Below, piece by piece: positions 38,156-48,288 of a stretch of DNA of 64,000 nt. How positions within the stretch are numbered: the stretch's first letter is position 1; each line of letters begins with the position of its first letter. Under the pieces are notes generated by a model. It made no database searches and was not told the origin of the DNA. It worked only from the letters and a program-made list of their open reading frames with translations. Source of the stretch: Acinetobacter sp. ANC 4470 (GTDB lineage Bacteria; Pseudomonadota; Gammaproteobacteria; Pseudomonadales; Moraxellaceae); contig NZ_NEGC01000002.1 in NCBI RefSeq assembly GCF_002135335.1, forward strand, positions 1-64,000, given 5' to 3'. The translations under genes and the position numbers were made by a program.

Positions 38156-38801
38156 AAGGGAAATCTTCAATCTGTACACAGTTTTGTACACACTTATAAA
38201 TGTGTATTAAACCCGTGAAGTGATAACTTAAAATTGGCGCAATTGTAGCAGATTTCTAAAGGCATTAACTAATAGCAAAAGACTCAGATTGACAGCTGTA
38301 TATAAAGCACATGAACGAATTTTTATGATAAATAATTTTACTGAATTGGGCAGACTGCACACCCGAGTTGTACTTTGAGTTTATGAATTTTGGAACATTT
38401 CATCTTTTAAATGTTTATACAACAAAGTCACCTCCAACCAAAGGTAGAGACCAGTACTGTAACCAACTTTTAAAACGATAAATCTAATCAGAATATGCTC
38501 ATGTTTCCCCCTTATTCACAGCATACAGTGCTATTCATACACAGTTATTCTTTAGAAACTTTCATAAAAAAGATTGGAAAAATGATAGGTATTCGTGCAA
38601 TAAATCGATACACCCACCCAACACTGTGATGCGAGCAGCTCTAAATTTTGGATAATGCCGCCACGGCAATCACTGCATCCCACTGCCCCAGAATCTTAAT
38701 ATGCCGATATAGCCAAATAAATCTTGGCACCAAAATAAAAAACCAGCCAACTAAGCTGACTGGTTTTTTACATTTAAATAAACAATACGTAAGCAGTAAT
38801 T
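38156..38801. other. 646-bp stretch between prfC and the Prc-type protease
   Basis: I see no supportable gene. It contains the promoter side of prfC, with TGTGTACA-type short repeats near 38175-38195, and the protease terminator at 38737-38769. The remainder is AT-rich. The 62-codon frame at 38648-38836 crosses the terminator and overlaps the protease 3' end, so it is not credible. The length may mark a deleted gene, but no remnant is recognisable. Confidence 0.5.
38737..38769 (-). terminator. Prc-type protease terminator
   Basis: AAAAAACCAG (38737-38746) pairs with CTGGTTTTTT (38760-38769), giving a stem with a T run in the minus-strand transcript. Confidence 0.8.
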
Positions 38802-41000
38802 TTATTGAGCAGATGCCTGTGTCGATTGTAATTTAGCATAATCCAATAAAACATGAGCAGACTCTGTGACAAACACTTCTTCCTCTGCTAAAGCAGGTCG
38901 TTGTGTTGCTTTCATTTTTGCACGTGCCTCTATCAAAGCCTCCATAGAAGCTTGATAGCTTTCCCAATTGGCATACGGTTTTTGTCCTGTCACAGCTCGG
39001 CGTTGATTCTCTGACTCTAAGGTTTTCTGCTCTAACGCATTCAACTCTGCTTTACGTTGATCAATATCAAGTACAACACGTTTTTGCTCATCGGTTTTTT
39101 TAGCAATCGCTTTGCGTTGTTCCAAATATTTAAATTGCGGATCATTCACCACCCGCTGTTGTGATAACTGAGCTAAATTTTGTACATAAGGTTGTACAGA
39201 CCCCTCGCGTTTAAAGGGTGCGGTTGGAATCGTATCCCACTTCAAGGCATTTTTCGCTTTACGCTCACCAAACTCTTCGTTGTAGATATCAACAAGTTTA
39301 ATATCTGGTACAACCCCTTTATTTTGGGTACTTCCCCCAGTAACACGATAGAACTTGCGCTGCGTTAAAGTCGCTTGACCATGAGCCAACGTATCCAGTT
39401 GAACTTGAGCTGTACCCTTACCTGTGGTTGTGCTACCAATCACAATACCGCGCTCATAATCCTGAATTGCTGCTGAATAAATTTCACTGGCAGATGCCGA
39501 AGCCAAATTCACCATCACAGCAAGAGGACCTGCATAGGTTTGTGCGCCGCCATCATCATCTTCAAATACGCTGACATTACCACTGCCATCGCGTATTTGT
39601 ACCACTGGACCCGTCCTAATGACCTGACCTAACATACGTGCAACTTCTTCGAGTGATCCACCTGGGTTATTACGTAAATCAATAATAATCCCTTCAACAT
39701 TCTTTGCAGCCAAAGCTTTTAGCGCATTGTTGGTGTCCTCAGAAACTGAGCGATATTCTGTTCCAGCACGGCGTGCACGATAGTTCAAATAGAATGATGG
39801 AATTTCAATCACACCAAAAGTATGGTTTTTACCATCGCGCTTAATATCAACGGTACGTGAACGAACACCCGCATCTTCTTCTTGAATCACGTCACGCACC
39901 AAACTCACAGTACGGGCTTGGCTCATTGATGCACCAGCACCCAGTAAACGCAAGCTAACTTTTGTGCCACGCTTACCGCGGATTAAACCGACCACTTCGT
40001 TACTTGCCCAGCCTACGACATCGACCATTTTGTCGCCATCTTGTGCAACACCAATAATCCGATCGCCCGATTTAATCTGACCTGACTTACTGGCTGGACC
40101 ACCTTCAACAATGGTTTCAATCTTGGTGTAGTCTTCATTGCCACGTTCAGGACGAATTGAAACCCCAATCCCTTCCAACTGTAACGTCGTTTGACGGTTT
40201 AGCTCCATTGCATCTACAGGTGGGAAATAGTTACTGTGCGGATCATAGGTCAGCATCATCGCATTTAAAGTTTTGTCCAAGACATCATCACTTTTAATGC
40301 GGTTAACACGTTCAAGTTGGCGTGTATAACGCTTGGTCAATGTTTGGACTGGTGTTAAATCTTCTGGACTGGTTAAGTCTTGACCATTGGCTAAAGTAGG
40401 ATCAGCTTTTAATGCTTTTTGCTTAGCAGACTCTTCTTCTTTACTAATGTTGAGGTTAATCAGCTGTGAGACCAACATTTTTTGCCAATGCTTCTGCTGT
40501 TCTTCTACAGCATTAAAATAAGGCGCTTTTTCACGATCGGTTTCAATATACACATTACTTTGCTTTAAGTTCTGTGGTTTTTTCAATTCAGCCAACATAA
40601 ACTGATAAAACTGTTTTAAGCGCTCACGGTATTGTGCGTGAATCAAATAAGGACCCGATAAATCCCCTGCTTTTAATGCAGCGCCAAAAGTTGCACCATA
40701 ATTTTTCTTATACTGTTCAACTTCAGAGGCTAAAAACAATGAATGGTCTGCATCTAAACTATCTAAATAGTAATCAAGAATTCGATTAGAAGTATTGCCA
40801 TCTAAACGCATATTTAAGTAATGTTGACGGTCAACCAACGTTGCCAATTGGCGTGATACCAGTGCTTGTTCTTGTGTCGATTGAATGGTTTGAGGCGCTG
40901 CAACGGTATTATTGGCTGCAATTGCCTCGTTCATTACATGGGAAAAGAAAAATCCACCAGTCGCAATTGCAACGGCACAAGCTAATGTTTGAAGTTTCAT
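38802..41000 (-). CDS. prc: Carboxy-terminal processing protease (Prc/Tsp type)
   Basis: Periplasmic S41 serine protease that trims C-termini of envelope proteins. The 732-residue precursor has a Sec signal (ACAVAIATGGFFFSHVMNEAIA), a long helical N-terminal domain, a PDZ domain (about 285-380, LEGIGVSIRPERG...GGPASKSGQIKSGDRIIGV) and the protease core. The catalytic Ser lies in ASASEIYSAAIQDY and the Lys in STTTGKGTAQVQL. A C-terminal helical extension (about 600-732) matches Prc rather than the shorter CtpA. E. coli Prc is 682 residues, so this is somewhat longer. It acts with an NlpI adaptor in E. coli; none is seen here. Confidence 0.93.
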   Translation of the reverse strand: MKLQTLACAVAIATGGFFFSHVMNEAIAANNTVAAPQTIQSTQEQALVSRQLATLVDRQHYLNMRLDGNTSNRILDYYLDSLDADHSLFLASEVEQYKKNYGATFGAALKAGDLSGPYLIHAQYRERLKQFYQFMLAELKKPQNLKQSNVYIETDREKAPYFNAVEEQQKHWQKMLVSQLINLNISKEEESAKQKALKADPTLANGQDLTSPEDLTPVQTLTKRYTRQLERVNRIKSDDVLDKTLNAMMLTYDPHSNYFPPVDAMELNRQTTLQLEGIGVSIRPERGNEDYTKIETIVEGGPASKSGQIKSGDRIIGVAQDGDKMVDVVGWASNEVVGLIRGKRGTKVSLRLLGAGASMSQARTVSLVRDVIQEEDAGVRSRTVDIKRDGKNHTFGVIEIPSFYLNYRARRAGTEYRSVSEDTNNALKALAAKNVEGIIIDLRNNPGGSLEEVARMLGQVIRTGPVVQIRDGSGNVSVFEDDDGGAQTYAGPLAVMVNLASASASEIYSAAIQDYERGIVIGSTTTGKGTAQVQLDTLAHGQATLTQRKFYRVTGGSTQNKGVVPDIKLVDIYNEEFGERKAKNALKWDTIPTAPFKREGSVQPYVQNLAQLSQQRVVNDPQFKYLEQRKAIAKKTDEQKRVVLDIDQRKAELNALEQKTLESENQRRAVTGQKPYANWESYQASMEALIEARAKMKATQRPALAEEEVFVTESAHVLLDYAKLQSTQASAQ

Positions 41001-41200
41001 AAATAATTAGTACTTCCTTGGTCTTTGACCAATATTACAACGTTGTTTTTCAGCATGAATTGAGTATATTCAAATTCTTAAACAACTTAATATATGTATG
41101 TCGTTTAGTTTTATCATATTCTGTACTGTTAAAATGTAGCAAATCATTGCAGAATTCAGGTATTGTTTTTGCTTTATAAAATACCAACACGGACACCGAT

Positions 41201-42223
41201 ATGATTGGCGCATTGATGCTAGACATCGCTGGCACAGAACTTACTCAAGAAGATATTGAACTATTACAAGCACCGCAAGTAGGCGGCATGATTTTATTTT
41301 CGCGAAATATAGAATCACCAGCACAAGTTCGTGCTTTAACAGATCATATGCGTCGTGTAAGACCCAATATTTTAATTGCCGTTGACCAAGAAGGTGGTCG
41401 TGTGCAACGTTTGAAACAGGGTTTTACATTGCTGCCTGCGATGGGTCGTTTAGGTGAACGTTATCTCAGCGAACCTGAACAAGCCATAGATTTAGCAGAA
41501 CAATGTGGTTGGTTGATGGCAACTGAAGTCCTTGCTGTGGGTATCGACTTTAGCTTTGCACCCGTATTGGACTTAAATGATGTCAGCGATGTAATTGGTG
41601 ACCGTGCATTTGCCCAAAATATTCAAGATATTGCCCCGCTTGCAAGTGCTTTTTTGAAAGGAATGAAACGTGCTGGTATGGCAAATACCGGAAAACATTT
41701 CCCAGGTCATGGCTCAGTCAAGGCAGATTCTCACGTTGCAGCGCCTGTAGATTCACGTTGTTATGACGAAATCTATAACAAAGATATGCAAATTTTTATT
41801 CAACTCATGCCGCAACTTGATGCACTCATGCCAGCACATGTGATTTACGATCAAATCGATCCCAATCCAGCGGGCTTTTCACCCTATTGGATTCAAAACA
41901 TCTTACGTCAGGAATTAAACTTTGAGGGTGTACTTTTCTCAGATGATTTAACCATGCAAGCTGCCTGCGTTGTAGGTGGTGCAGATGCGCGTATTCAAGC
42001 TGCACTAAAAGCCGGTTGTGATATGGGCTTAGTCTGTAATGACCGTTCAGCAGCTTGTACTGCTTTAGCCGGTATGGCGCAGCTTCCCCTACCCAATCAA
42101 GAACGCTTGGAACGTATGCGTGGGAAAATCCCAGCCATCACTGTGGGTCAAACCCTTGAATTAGGGGCTGAATGGGAAAAAGTTCGAAGCAATATCGAAA
42201 ACTTTAAAAAATCATTCAATTAA
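41201..42223 (+). CDS. nagZ: Beta-N-acetylhexosaminidase NagZ
   Basis: Cytoplasmic GH3 glycosidase in peptidoglycan recycling that removes N-acetylglucosamine from anhydromuropeptides. It thereby feeds the signal for ampC beta-lactamase induction in bacteria that have AmpR. 340 residues, matching E. coli NagZ. The signatures are IAVDQEGGRVQRLK, GKHFPGHGSVKADSHVAAP (with the catalytic His) and FSDDLTMQAA (the Asp nucleophile). The ribosome-binding site is poor. A hairpin terminator follows. Confidence 0.97.
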   Translation: MIGALMLDIAGTELTQEDIELLQAPQVGGMILFSRNIESPAQVRALTDHMRRVRPNILIAVDQEGGRVQRLKQGFTLLPAMGRLGERYLSEPEQAIDLAEQCGWLMATEVLAVGIDFSFAPVLDLNDVSDVIGDRAFAQNIQDIAPLASAFLKGMKRAGMANTGKHFPGHGSVKADSHVAAPVDSRCYDEIYNKDMQIFIQLMPQLDALMPAHVIYDQIDPNPAGFSPYWIQNILRQELNFEGVLFSDDLTMQAACVVGGADARIQAALKAGCDMGLVCNDRSAACTALAGMAQLPLPNQERLERMRGKIPAITVGQTLELGAEWEKVRSNIENFKKSFN

Positions 42224-42229
42224 TGCGAC

Positions 42230-42258
42230 AAAAGGAACACGACAAGGTGTTCCTTTTT
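42230..42258 (+). terminator. nagZ terminator
   Basis: AAAAGGAACAC (42230-42240) pairs with GTGTTCCTTTT (42247-42257), followed by more T. Confidence 0.88.
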
Positions 42259-42408
42259 CTTTATGATAATCAAAAATAAAGACATAAACTTTTTACATTG
42301 CTTAGCTCATTTTATCTTGCAAAAGAAATTTAAGAAATAAGCGTGGTGAATGTAAAAATCGAATTAACAGATATTTAAAACTAAAAAAACAGACAAGGTC
42401 AGGATGAC

Positions 42409-43269
42409 ATGACACAACAGCTTTCAGAACATCGGCATATTTCATTTACTGCGCACTATACTGGCTATATTTGGTACAGCATGGGGATTTCCCACCCTGT
42501 GTTTGCGACAGCTAAAGGTAAAATGCTGGCAAAATTGGTTCATCCATTAGAAAGTTGGGCTGAAAAATTTATTGGTGGCAGCATGCGCAGCACACTCAAA
42601 CAACGCCACAGCATGATTGACCAACATTTGACTCAACTGATTGAGCAGCACCCCGACTTACAAGTGCTGGAAATCGCCAGTGGTCTTTCACCACGTGGTT
42701 GGAATTTTCGACAGAAATTCCCCAACATTGATTATCGCGAACTTGATTTACCCGATATGGCGAAAGTTAAAACCCAAGCTCTCCAAAAAATTGATCGTAA
42801 TAGCCCCGAAGTTTTAGCGGTCGATTTATTCACTGCGGACTTTGAACAAGCATTCCAAGTCTTTGATCCCACGCGTCCATTGGTGGTGATTAGCGAAGGT
42901 TTAATTAATTACTTCAACAAAGACATGTTATTACAATTGCTACGTGCCATTGCACATTATGGTCAAAACTTCAAAGAACTGCATTACCTCACGGATATTT
43001 ATCCTGAACCAGTCAAGAATAAATTAGCCAATTTTATTTGGGGTTGCAGTAAATTACTAAAATGGATGTCACGTAGTGCTTTTAGTTTTCACTTCATTCA
43101 TCCACAACAAGCCCAAGATTTTTTTCAGCAAGCAGGTTTTGAACAAGTCAACATTGTTCAACCGCAACACTATTTTAACCATCAGCCCCCCCCATTATCC
43201 TCTAGCGAGGAACATCTAGGCGACTTGGTTTGGATGATTCATGCCAGCATAAAAAACAGCGTTGATTAA
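42409..43269 (+). CDS. Class I SAM-dependent methyltransferase, LCM-like
   Basis: 286-residue enzyme resembling leucine-carboxyl-methyltransferase-type (LCM/Ppm) methyltransferases. The SAM-binding region is VLEIASGLSPRGWNFRQKFPNIDYRELDLPDM (about 84-115). A later acidic strand and catalytic loop lie around VVISEGLINYF. Substrate unknown; bacterial members often methylate small molecules, not protein. Near the C-terminus a run of eight C (43186-43193) encodes prolines. Loss or gain of one C would bring a stop within 11 codons, so this locus could vary. An AGGATG-type ribosome-binding site precedes the ATG. Confidence 0.8.
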   Translation: MTQQLSEHRHISFTAHYTGYIWYSMGISHPVFATAKGKMLAKLVHPLESWAEKFIGGSMRSTLKQRHSMIDQHLTQLIEQHPDLQVLEIASGLSPRGWNFRQKFPNIDYRELDLPDMAKVKTQALQKIDRNSPEVLAVDLFTADFEQAFQVFDPTRPLVVISEGLINYFNKDMLLQLLRAIAHYGQNFKELHYLTDIYPEPVKNKLANFIWGCSKLLKWMSRSAFSFHFIHPQQAQDFFQQAGFEQVNIVQPQHYFNHQPPPLSSSEEHLGDLVWMIHASIKNSVD

Positions 43270-43280
43270 CGCTGTTTTTT
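43251..43280. terminator. Bidirectional terminator between the methyltransferase and the hydrolase
   Basis: AAAAAACAGCGTT (43251-43263) pairs with AACGCTGTTTTTT (43268-43280) around GATT. It overlaps the methyltransferase stop codon and serves both convergent genes. Confidence 0.9.
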
Positions 43281-43295
43281 ACCGTATTGAAAAAA

Positions 43296-44627
43296 TTAAC
43301 TCACAGCTTCCAATACAGCAACGGCTTCTTTTTGCCGTTGTATGTAACGCATTAAGCGCTCTGCCACTTCAAAGCTGCCATGCTTAAATAAAGCACGAAT
43401 TTGTGTAGAAGCCACATCAAAAATCAAACATTCAATTTTAAATTGACCTTCGTCATCTTCCAAGTGCAAAGCCAAATCACGTGGATATTGTTCAGCTTGT
43501 GCCGTTAAGCCTTCAGCAAATTCAAGTAAAATGCCAAAGTAGTTTAAATCCATAATATAGGTGGGTAGATGTAAATCCGAATGACGATGGGTCAATACAG
43601 TCATCGGTTGTTGTACCGTAATCCGTTCTTCTCCACGACGCTCTAAGGTAAGTAACTGCGCCCGCGTCATCGGAATAATGCCTTCCACATTTTGAATGGA
43701 TAAACCTTGTAAGAAGGTCGCGAACAAACTCATGGTTTCTTTACGACGTTGTAATTGTGGCACATGGTCTGCATTGGCAATCATGGCAAATTCCATCTCT
43801 GGACATTGCAACGCAAAATTGGCATTTTCATGTGGCAAGGTGAAACTGTCATATTGCCCACATGCCACCAGCACTTTACATTGCGGAATAGGCACATCAG
43901 TTAAACGCAGCAAACGATTACAGTTAATTTCATAGCGTTCTTGCTCGGTTGCAGTAAACTCAGCCATTTGCCTAAAAAACAAACGCTTTGCGGTAGGGGA
44001 CATTCGCGTTTTATCCATTTTGGCATGATTGACCAAATATAAAATCACCGCCTGACCAAATTCATCCATGCGTTGTTCTTTCATCAAATGTAAAGATTCT
44101 TCAAGCAACATGCGCCAGCTTTTACGAGTTTTTTGCATCACGCCCATCAGAATCATGCGATCAACCAATTCTGGTCGTTGCACGGCAAAACTCGAAGCAA
44201 CCACCGAACCCAGTGACATTCCCATCACGGAGACTTTGGACAAATTTTCGATATCGAGCCATTGCCCTAACATTCTGGCTAAATCGGCTAACTCTAAAGT
44301 TCCAGCCGAAATATGGGTATCGTGGTTGCTGATTTGTTGATTTGCACCCATTGAAGGGAGATCAATTAAGATAATAGGACCCGCACTAAGCAACTGCTCA
44401 ACACAGTATTTATAAGAATTAAAGTTTTGAAATGCCCCACCGATAATCAGAATGGGCGTATTTTGAATCGTTTCAGGCTGAGCAATCGCCATATATTCAA
44501 TTTTCCAGCCATCAATCCATGTGGTACGTGCAGGCTCTTTAAAACTGTTTCGATGATAAAGATCAAAAAAACCAACGCTCATATCTGATTGCTGTACTTC
44601 CGCATCCATTTGGATCATGGAATTCAT
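43296..44627 (-). CDS. Alpha/beta hydrolase with C-terminal PilZ-like domain
   Basis: 443-residue two-domain protein. Residues 30-310 are an alpha/beta hydrolase: nucleophile elbow MGMSLGS (Ser138), acid Asp260 in CGQYDSF and His288 in NADHVPQ, so the triad is complete. Residues 320-435 look like a PilZ domain: RRGEER at 330-335 gives the RxxxR c-di-GMP motif, and DLNYFG at 360-365 has the D-x-S/N-x-x-G pattern, with Asn in place of Ser. This would let c-di-GMP control an esterase, thioesterase or lipase; that is inference. There is no signal peptide. Monocistronic, divergent from proA across a 304-bp gap. Confidence 0.72.
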   Translation of the reverse strand: MNSMIQMDAEVQQSDMSVGFFDLYHRNSFKEPARTTWIDGWKIEYMAIAQPETIQNTPILIIGGAFQNFNSYKYCVEQLLSAGPIILIDLPSMGANQQISNHDTHISAGTLELADLARMLGQWLDIENLSKVSVMGMSLGSVVASSFAVQRPELVDRMILMGVMQKTRKSWRMLLEESLHLMKEQRMDEFGQAVILYLVNHAKMDKTRMSPTAKRLFFRQMAEFTATEQERYEINCNRLLRLTDVPIPQCKVLVACGQYDSFTLPHENANFALQCPEMEFAMIANADHVPQLQRRKETMSLFATFLQGLSIQNVEGIIPMTRAQLLTLERRGEERITVQQPMTVLTHRHSDLHLPTYIMDLNYFGILLEFAEGLTAQAEQYPRDLALHLEDDEGQFKIECLIFDVASTQIRALFKHGSFEVAERLMRYIQRQKEAVAVLEAVS

Positions 44628-44931
44628 ATCCCTTCCTCCATTCTTGCCTTATTGTTATTTTGCAAGAAAATATCTATAGAATTTCTGCGCTGTACTGCAT
44701 CCATTCTTCGCTTTAATTATCAGACGTCAATGTCCCTATATTTTCATTCTATACAGAGGATGATTTGGCACGCAACTTATTCCATCACCACTCATCTAAA
44801 TTTACAAACAAAAAAGATTTCAAAATATTAACAGCTTGAAACGTTTCAAAGTTTTTTTCGATCTAGATGCTTCATTGTCGTGTTGCAGACTGTTACTATC
44901 AAAGGTGTAATTTCTAAGTGATCAAACCGCT
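44628..44931. other. 304-bp divergent promoter region between the hydrolase and proA
   Basis: No gene is supported. The 44589-44831 frame begins inside the hydrolase gene and has an implausible composition. The stretch should carry the divergent promoters of both genes, but no clear consensus pair stands out. Confidence 0.4.
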
Positions 44932-46197
44932 ATGCAAGATTCAATTGAACAATATATGCAAACGGTAGGACAACAAGCACGCCAAGCTTCTCGCGTGTTG
45001 GCAAGCGCTTCTACCCAAACTAAAAACAATGCTTTATCTGCAATTTACACTGCTTTACAAGACAGTGAAGCTGCTATTTTAGCTGCGAACCAAATGGATA
45101 TGACCAAAGGTCGTAACAGTAATTTGGACAGTGCATTACTTGATCGCTTAGAACTTACCCCCACACGCTTTAAAGATATGTTGCATGGCTTAAAAGATGT
45201 TATGAATTTGGTCGACCCAATTGGTGAAATCACTGATTTAGCCTATCGCCCTTCAGGCATTCAATTGGGCAAAATGCGCGTACCTTTAGGTGTTGTCGGG
45301 ATGATTTACGAATCACGTCCCAACGTGACTTTGGAAGCTGCTTCGTTGGCATTAAAGTCAGGCAACGCGATTATTTTGCGTGGTGGTTCTGAAGCATTAG
45401 AATCCAATAAAGCCCTTGCCCAAGCCATTCAACATGGCTTGAAAGCATCAGGGCTGCCTGAAAATTCGGTACAAGTGATTAATACGGCAGATCGTGCTGC
45501 GGTGGGTCATCTGATTACCATGTCTGAATATGTCGATGTCATTGTGCCGCGCGGTGGTAAAAGCTTAATTGAACGGATTAGCAATGAAGCACGTATTCCA
45601 GTGATTAAACATTTAGATGGCAATTGTCATGTTTTTGTTGAAGCACAAGCCGATTTACAAAAAGCCTTACCGATTGCGCTGAATGCCAAAACACATCGTT
45701 ATGGTGTCTGTAATGCCATGGAAAGCTTGCTGGTCGATGAAAAAGTGGCGGAAGAATTTTTACCACGCATTGCTGAATTGTACGCAGAAAAACAAGTTGA
45801 ACTGCGTGGCTGCCGCGAAACACAGCGCATTCTTGGTGCAACGGTAAAACCTGCCAGCGAAGAAGATTGGTATACCGAATATTTAGGACCCATTTTAGCC
45901 ATTAAAGTGGTGAGTGGCATTGATGAAGCCATTGAGCATATCAACAAATATGGTTCACATCACACCGATGCGATTATTACTGAAAACTTTAGTCTTGCCC
46001 GCCAGTTCTTAGCACGTGTGGATTCAAGCTCAGTAATGATCAATGCATCTACGCGTTTTGCTGATGGTTTTGAATATGGTCTAGGTGCCGAAATTGGTAT
46101 TTCAACCGATAAAATTCATGCCCGTGGTCCTGTTGGACTGGAAGGTCTCACCTCGCAAAAGTGGGTAGTTTTCGGTGATGGTCAAATTCGCCAATAA
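44932..46197 (+). CDS. proA: Gamma-glutamyl phosphate reductase
   Basis: Second step of proline synthesis, reducing gamma-glutamyl phosphate to glutamate-5-semialdehyde with NADPH. 421 residues, close to E. coli (417). Aldehyde-dehydrogenase fold with the catalytic cysteine Cys260 in [12 protein letters not shown]. Signature segments are [16 protein letters not shown] and [18 protein letters not shown]. The kinase gene proB is not adjacent, unlike in E. coli. The final enzyme, ProC, is at 14756. Confidence 0.97.
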   Translation: MQDSIEQYMQTVGQQARQASRVLASASTQTKNNALSAIYTALQDSEAAILAANQMDMTKGRNSNLDSALLDRLELTPTRFKDMLHGLKDVMNLVDPIGEITDLAYRPSGIQLGKMRVPLGVVGMIYESRPNVTLEAASLALKSGNAIILRGGSEALESNKALAQAIQHGLKASGLPENSVQVINTADRAAVGHLITMSEYVDVIVPRGGKSLIERISNEARIPVIKHLDGNCHVFVEAQADLQKALPIALNAKTHRYGVCNAMESLLVDEKVAEEFLPRIAELYAEKQVELRGCRETQRILGATVKPASEEDWYTEYLGPILAIKVVSGIDEAIEHINKYGSHHTDAIITENFSLARQFLARVDSSSVMINASTRFADGFEYGLGAEIGISTDKIHARGPVGLEGLTSQKWVVFGDGQIRQ

Positions 46198-46316
46198 TAG
46201 CTGTATTAGCTAGAAGTTTTAGTGTTCAGTTTCAAGCATGAGACTGAACACAGGCACTACAATATTCTTCAGCTAAATTTCGTAACATAATAAAAACAAC
46301 GATAAAAGGGAAAAAT

Positions 46317-46733
46317 ATGATGTTCTATTATTTAATCATCTGTACATTTTTATTGGCATTATTGGTTTCTTTTGCTGTCATGAAAATTTTTTCCAATTCA
46401 ATTAACCAAATTCTGGCCCGTATTATTAATGACCCCATTCACAGTGCTTGGGCTAAATACACCAAATTTGCGGGCATGGTCGTTGGCACGTCATCAGGTA
46501 TTCGTATTTATGATATGGAAAAATACATCACCCCACTGACCTATACCGATAATGACAAAAAAATTGTGATTGAATTAACTCAAGAACGCTGGGTACTGGA
46601 AATTTACCGCACGATTATTGAAACCCTACAGGGCTTAGCTTGGATGATGCTGGTCTTTTTTATGGTGGCATTAATCGCTTATGTTATTGTGCGTTGGTCA
46701 GAAATTAAATACCAATCTAAGCCTTCAGAATAA
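46317..46733 (+). CDS. Small two-helix membrane protein of unknown function
   Basis: 138 residues with two membrane helices, one at each end: MFYYLIICTFLLALLVSFAVM and LAWMMLVFFMVALIAYVIV. The loop of about 70 residues between them (NQILARIINDPIHSAWAKYTKF...) would lie on one side of the inner membrane. The loop includes a conserved-looking KYTKFAGMVVGTSSGIRIYDMEKY stretch. I do not recognise the family. A good AAAGGG ribosome-binding site precedes ATG 46317. It stands between proA and ackA on the same strand with 120-bp and 280-bp gaps, so it is probably its own unit. Confidence 0.8.
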   Translation: MMFYYLIICTFLLALLVSFAVMKIFSNSINQILARIINDPIHSAWAKYTKFAGMVVGTSSGIRIYDMEKYITPLTYTDNDKKIVIELTQERWVLEIYRTIIETLQGLAWMMLVFFMVALIAYVIVRWSEIKYQSKPSE

Positions 46734-47013
46734 AGCCTATTCGATGATTCCAGATACATTATGCTACTGTTGTACAAGCAATAACGTATTTGACAAACAA
46801 AACACTGCTATAAATAAAAACAATCAACTGATAAATTTTAAGTATTAATCCGTTTCAGGTCGATAGTGCTTAAGTCTAATCACCTAAAGTCTATCTTGGA
46901 CAGAAAAAAAACACATGTTAAAACATCTTTAAAGATCCAGATTGCATTAAATCGTACTGCATGAAGATCACTTACGGACGACTTACTTTCAATTAGAATT
47001 CGGGTATAAAAAC

Positions 47014-48231
47014 GTGTCTACATCAGTATTAGTAATTAACTGCGGATCTTCATCAATCAAATATGCTCTCGTTTCTGAACGTCGTGAAGATCGTATTTTT
47101 GGTTTGGCGGAAAATTTAGGCTCTGCTGAAGCACGCATCAAAGGCATTACCGTAGGTGGGACAGCACTTGAACTTTCAATTCCACATGCCGACCATGAAA
47201 AGGCTTTGGAAACGATTTTAGAGCGTTTATCGCATTATAATCCGCAAGCCATTGGTCATCGTGTGGTACATGGTGGTACGCTTACCAAAGCAGAATTACT
47301 GACCCCAGAAATTATTGACCGTATTCGTACAGCAACACCGCTTGCGCCTCTTCACAACCCAGCACATTTGGTTGGCATTGATGCAACCATGCGTTTATTC
47401 CCTGAATTACCACAAGTTGCTGTATTTGATACGGCATTCCATCAGACCATGCCTGCACATGCATATCGTTACGCAGTGCCTAAATTTTTGTATACAGAAC
47501 ATAATGTCCGTCGCTACGGTTTTCATGGGACTAGCCATGCCTATGTTTCAGAACGTGGTTCTGAATTGGCAGGCAGTTATAAACAAGGCGGTTGGCTGAC
47601 AGCACACTTAGGTAACGGTAGCTCTACCTGTGCCATCTGGAATGGTGAAAGTGTAGATACTTCTATGGGTTTAACCCCATTAGAAGGTGTCGTGATGGGT
47701 ACCCGTAGTGGTGATGTCGACCCAAGTCTCCATAGTTTCCTCGCAAGCAACTTAGGTTGGGATATTTATAAAATTGACAAAATGCTTAATAGCCAAAGTG
47801 GCTTATTAGGCTTGTCTAATTTGTCTAATGATATGCGTACGCTAATTGAGGCATCAGAACAAGGCAATGAAGATGCAACCATTGCAATTGAAGTGTTCTG
47901 CTACCGCCTCGCTAAATCTCTTGCTGCATTAAGCTGCGGCTTACCACGCATTGATGGTTTATTCTTTACCGGTGGTATTGGTGAAAACTCTGCCTATATT
48001 CGTGAAAAAACACTGGCATACCTCCCTCACTTTGGTTTCAACTTAAGTAAAGAACAAAACGACAACTTAAAGCGTGGCACTGAAGGTCGTATCGATGCCG
48101 GAACAGGTCCTCAAATTTGGGTTATTCCGACCGATGAAGAAGGTCGTATCGCCAAAGAAACTGAGTATGTAGTGAGTCAAGAGGTGAATCAGGCAGCTGC
48201 AAAAAAGTCTAAAGATGTTGCGATTGCTTAA
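47014..48231 (+). CDS. ackA: Acetate kinase
   Basis: Interconverts acetate plus ATP with acetyl phosphate plus ADP. 405 residues, near the E. coli length (400). ASKHA-fold signatures are [13 protein letters not shown] near the N-terminus, [12 protein letters not shown] (substrate pocket) and [45 protein letters not shown] and [14 protein letters not shown] follow. It starts with GTG. It forms an operon with pta, 57 bp downstream. Together they supply or use acetyl phosphate, an overflow metabolite and phosphodonor. Confidence 0.98.
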   Translation: MSTSVLVINCGSSSIKYALVSERREDRIFGLAENLGSAEARIKGITVGGTALELSIPHADHEKALETILERLSHYNPQAIGHRVVHGGTLTKAELLTPEIIDRIRTATPLAPLHNPAHLVGIDATMRLFPELPQVAVFDTAFHQTMPAHAYRYAVPKFLYTEHNVRRYGFHGTSHAYVSERGSELAGSYKQGGWLTAHLGNGSSTCAIWNGESVDTSMGLTPLEGVVMGTRSGDVDPSLHSFLASNLGWDIYKIDKMLNSQSGLLGLSNLSNDMRTLIEASEQGNEDATIAIEVFCYRLAKSLAALSCGLPRIDGLFFTGGIGENSAYIREKTLAYLPHFGFNLSKEQNDNLKRGTEGRIDAGTGPQIWVIPTDEEGRIAKETEYVVSQEVNQAAAKKSKDVAIA

Positions 48232-48288
48232 GTACACACAAATTTTATGCTTGGATTAAACGAATCTTTTATTATTTAGAATAAATTT

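Noticed and set aside
38156..38801. Search for a tRNA or structured RNA in the long prfC-protease gap
   Set aside because: No cloverleaf, 6S-like or riboswitch-like structure was recognisable by eye.
38648..38836. 62-codon frame at the end of the gap between prfC and the protease
   Set aside because: It crosses a strong terminator and overlaps the protease 3' end.
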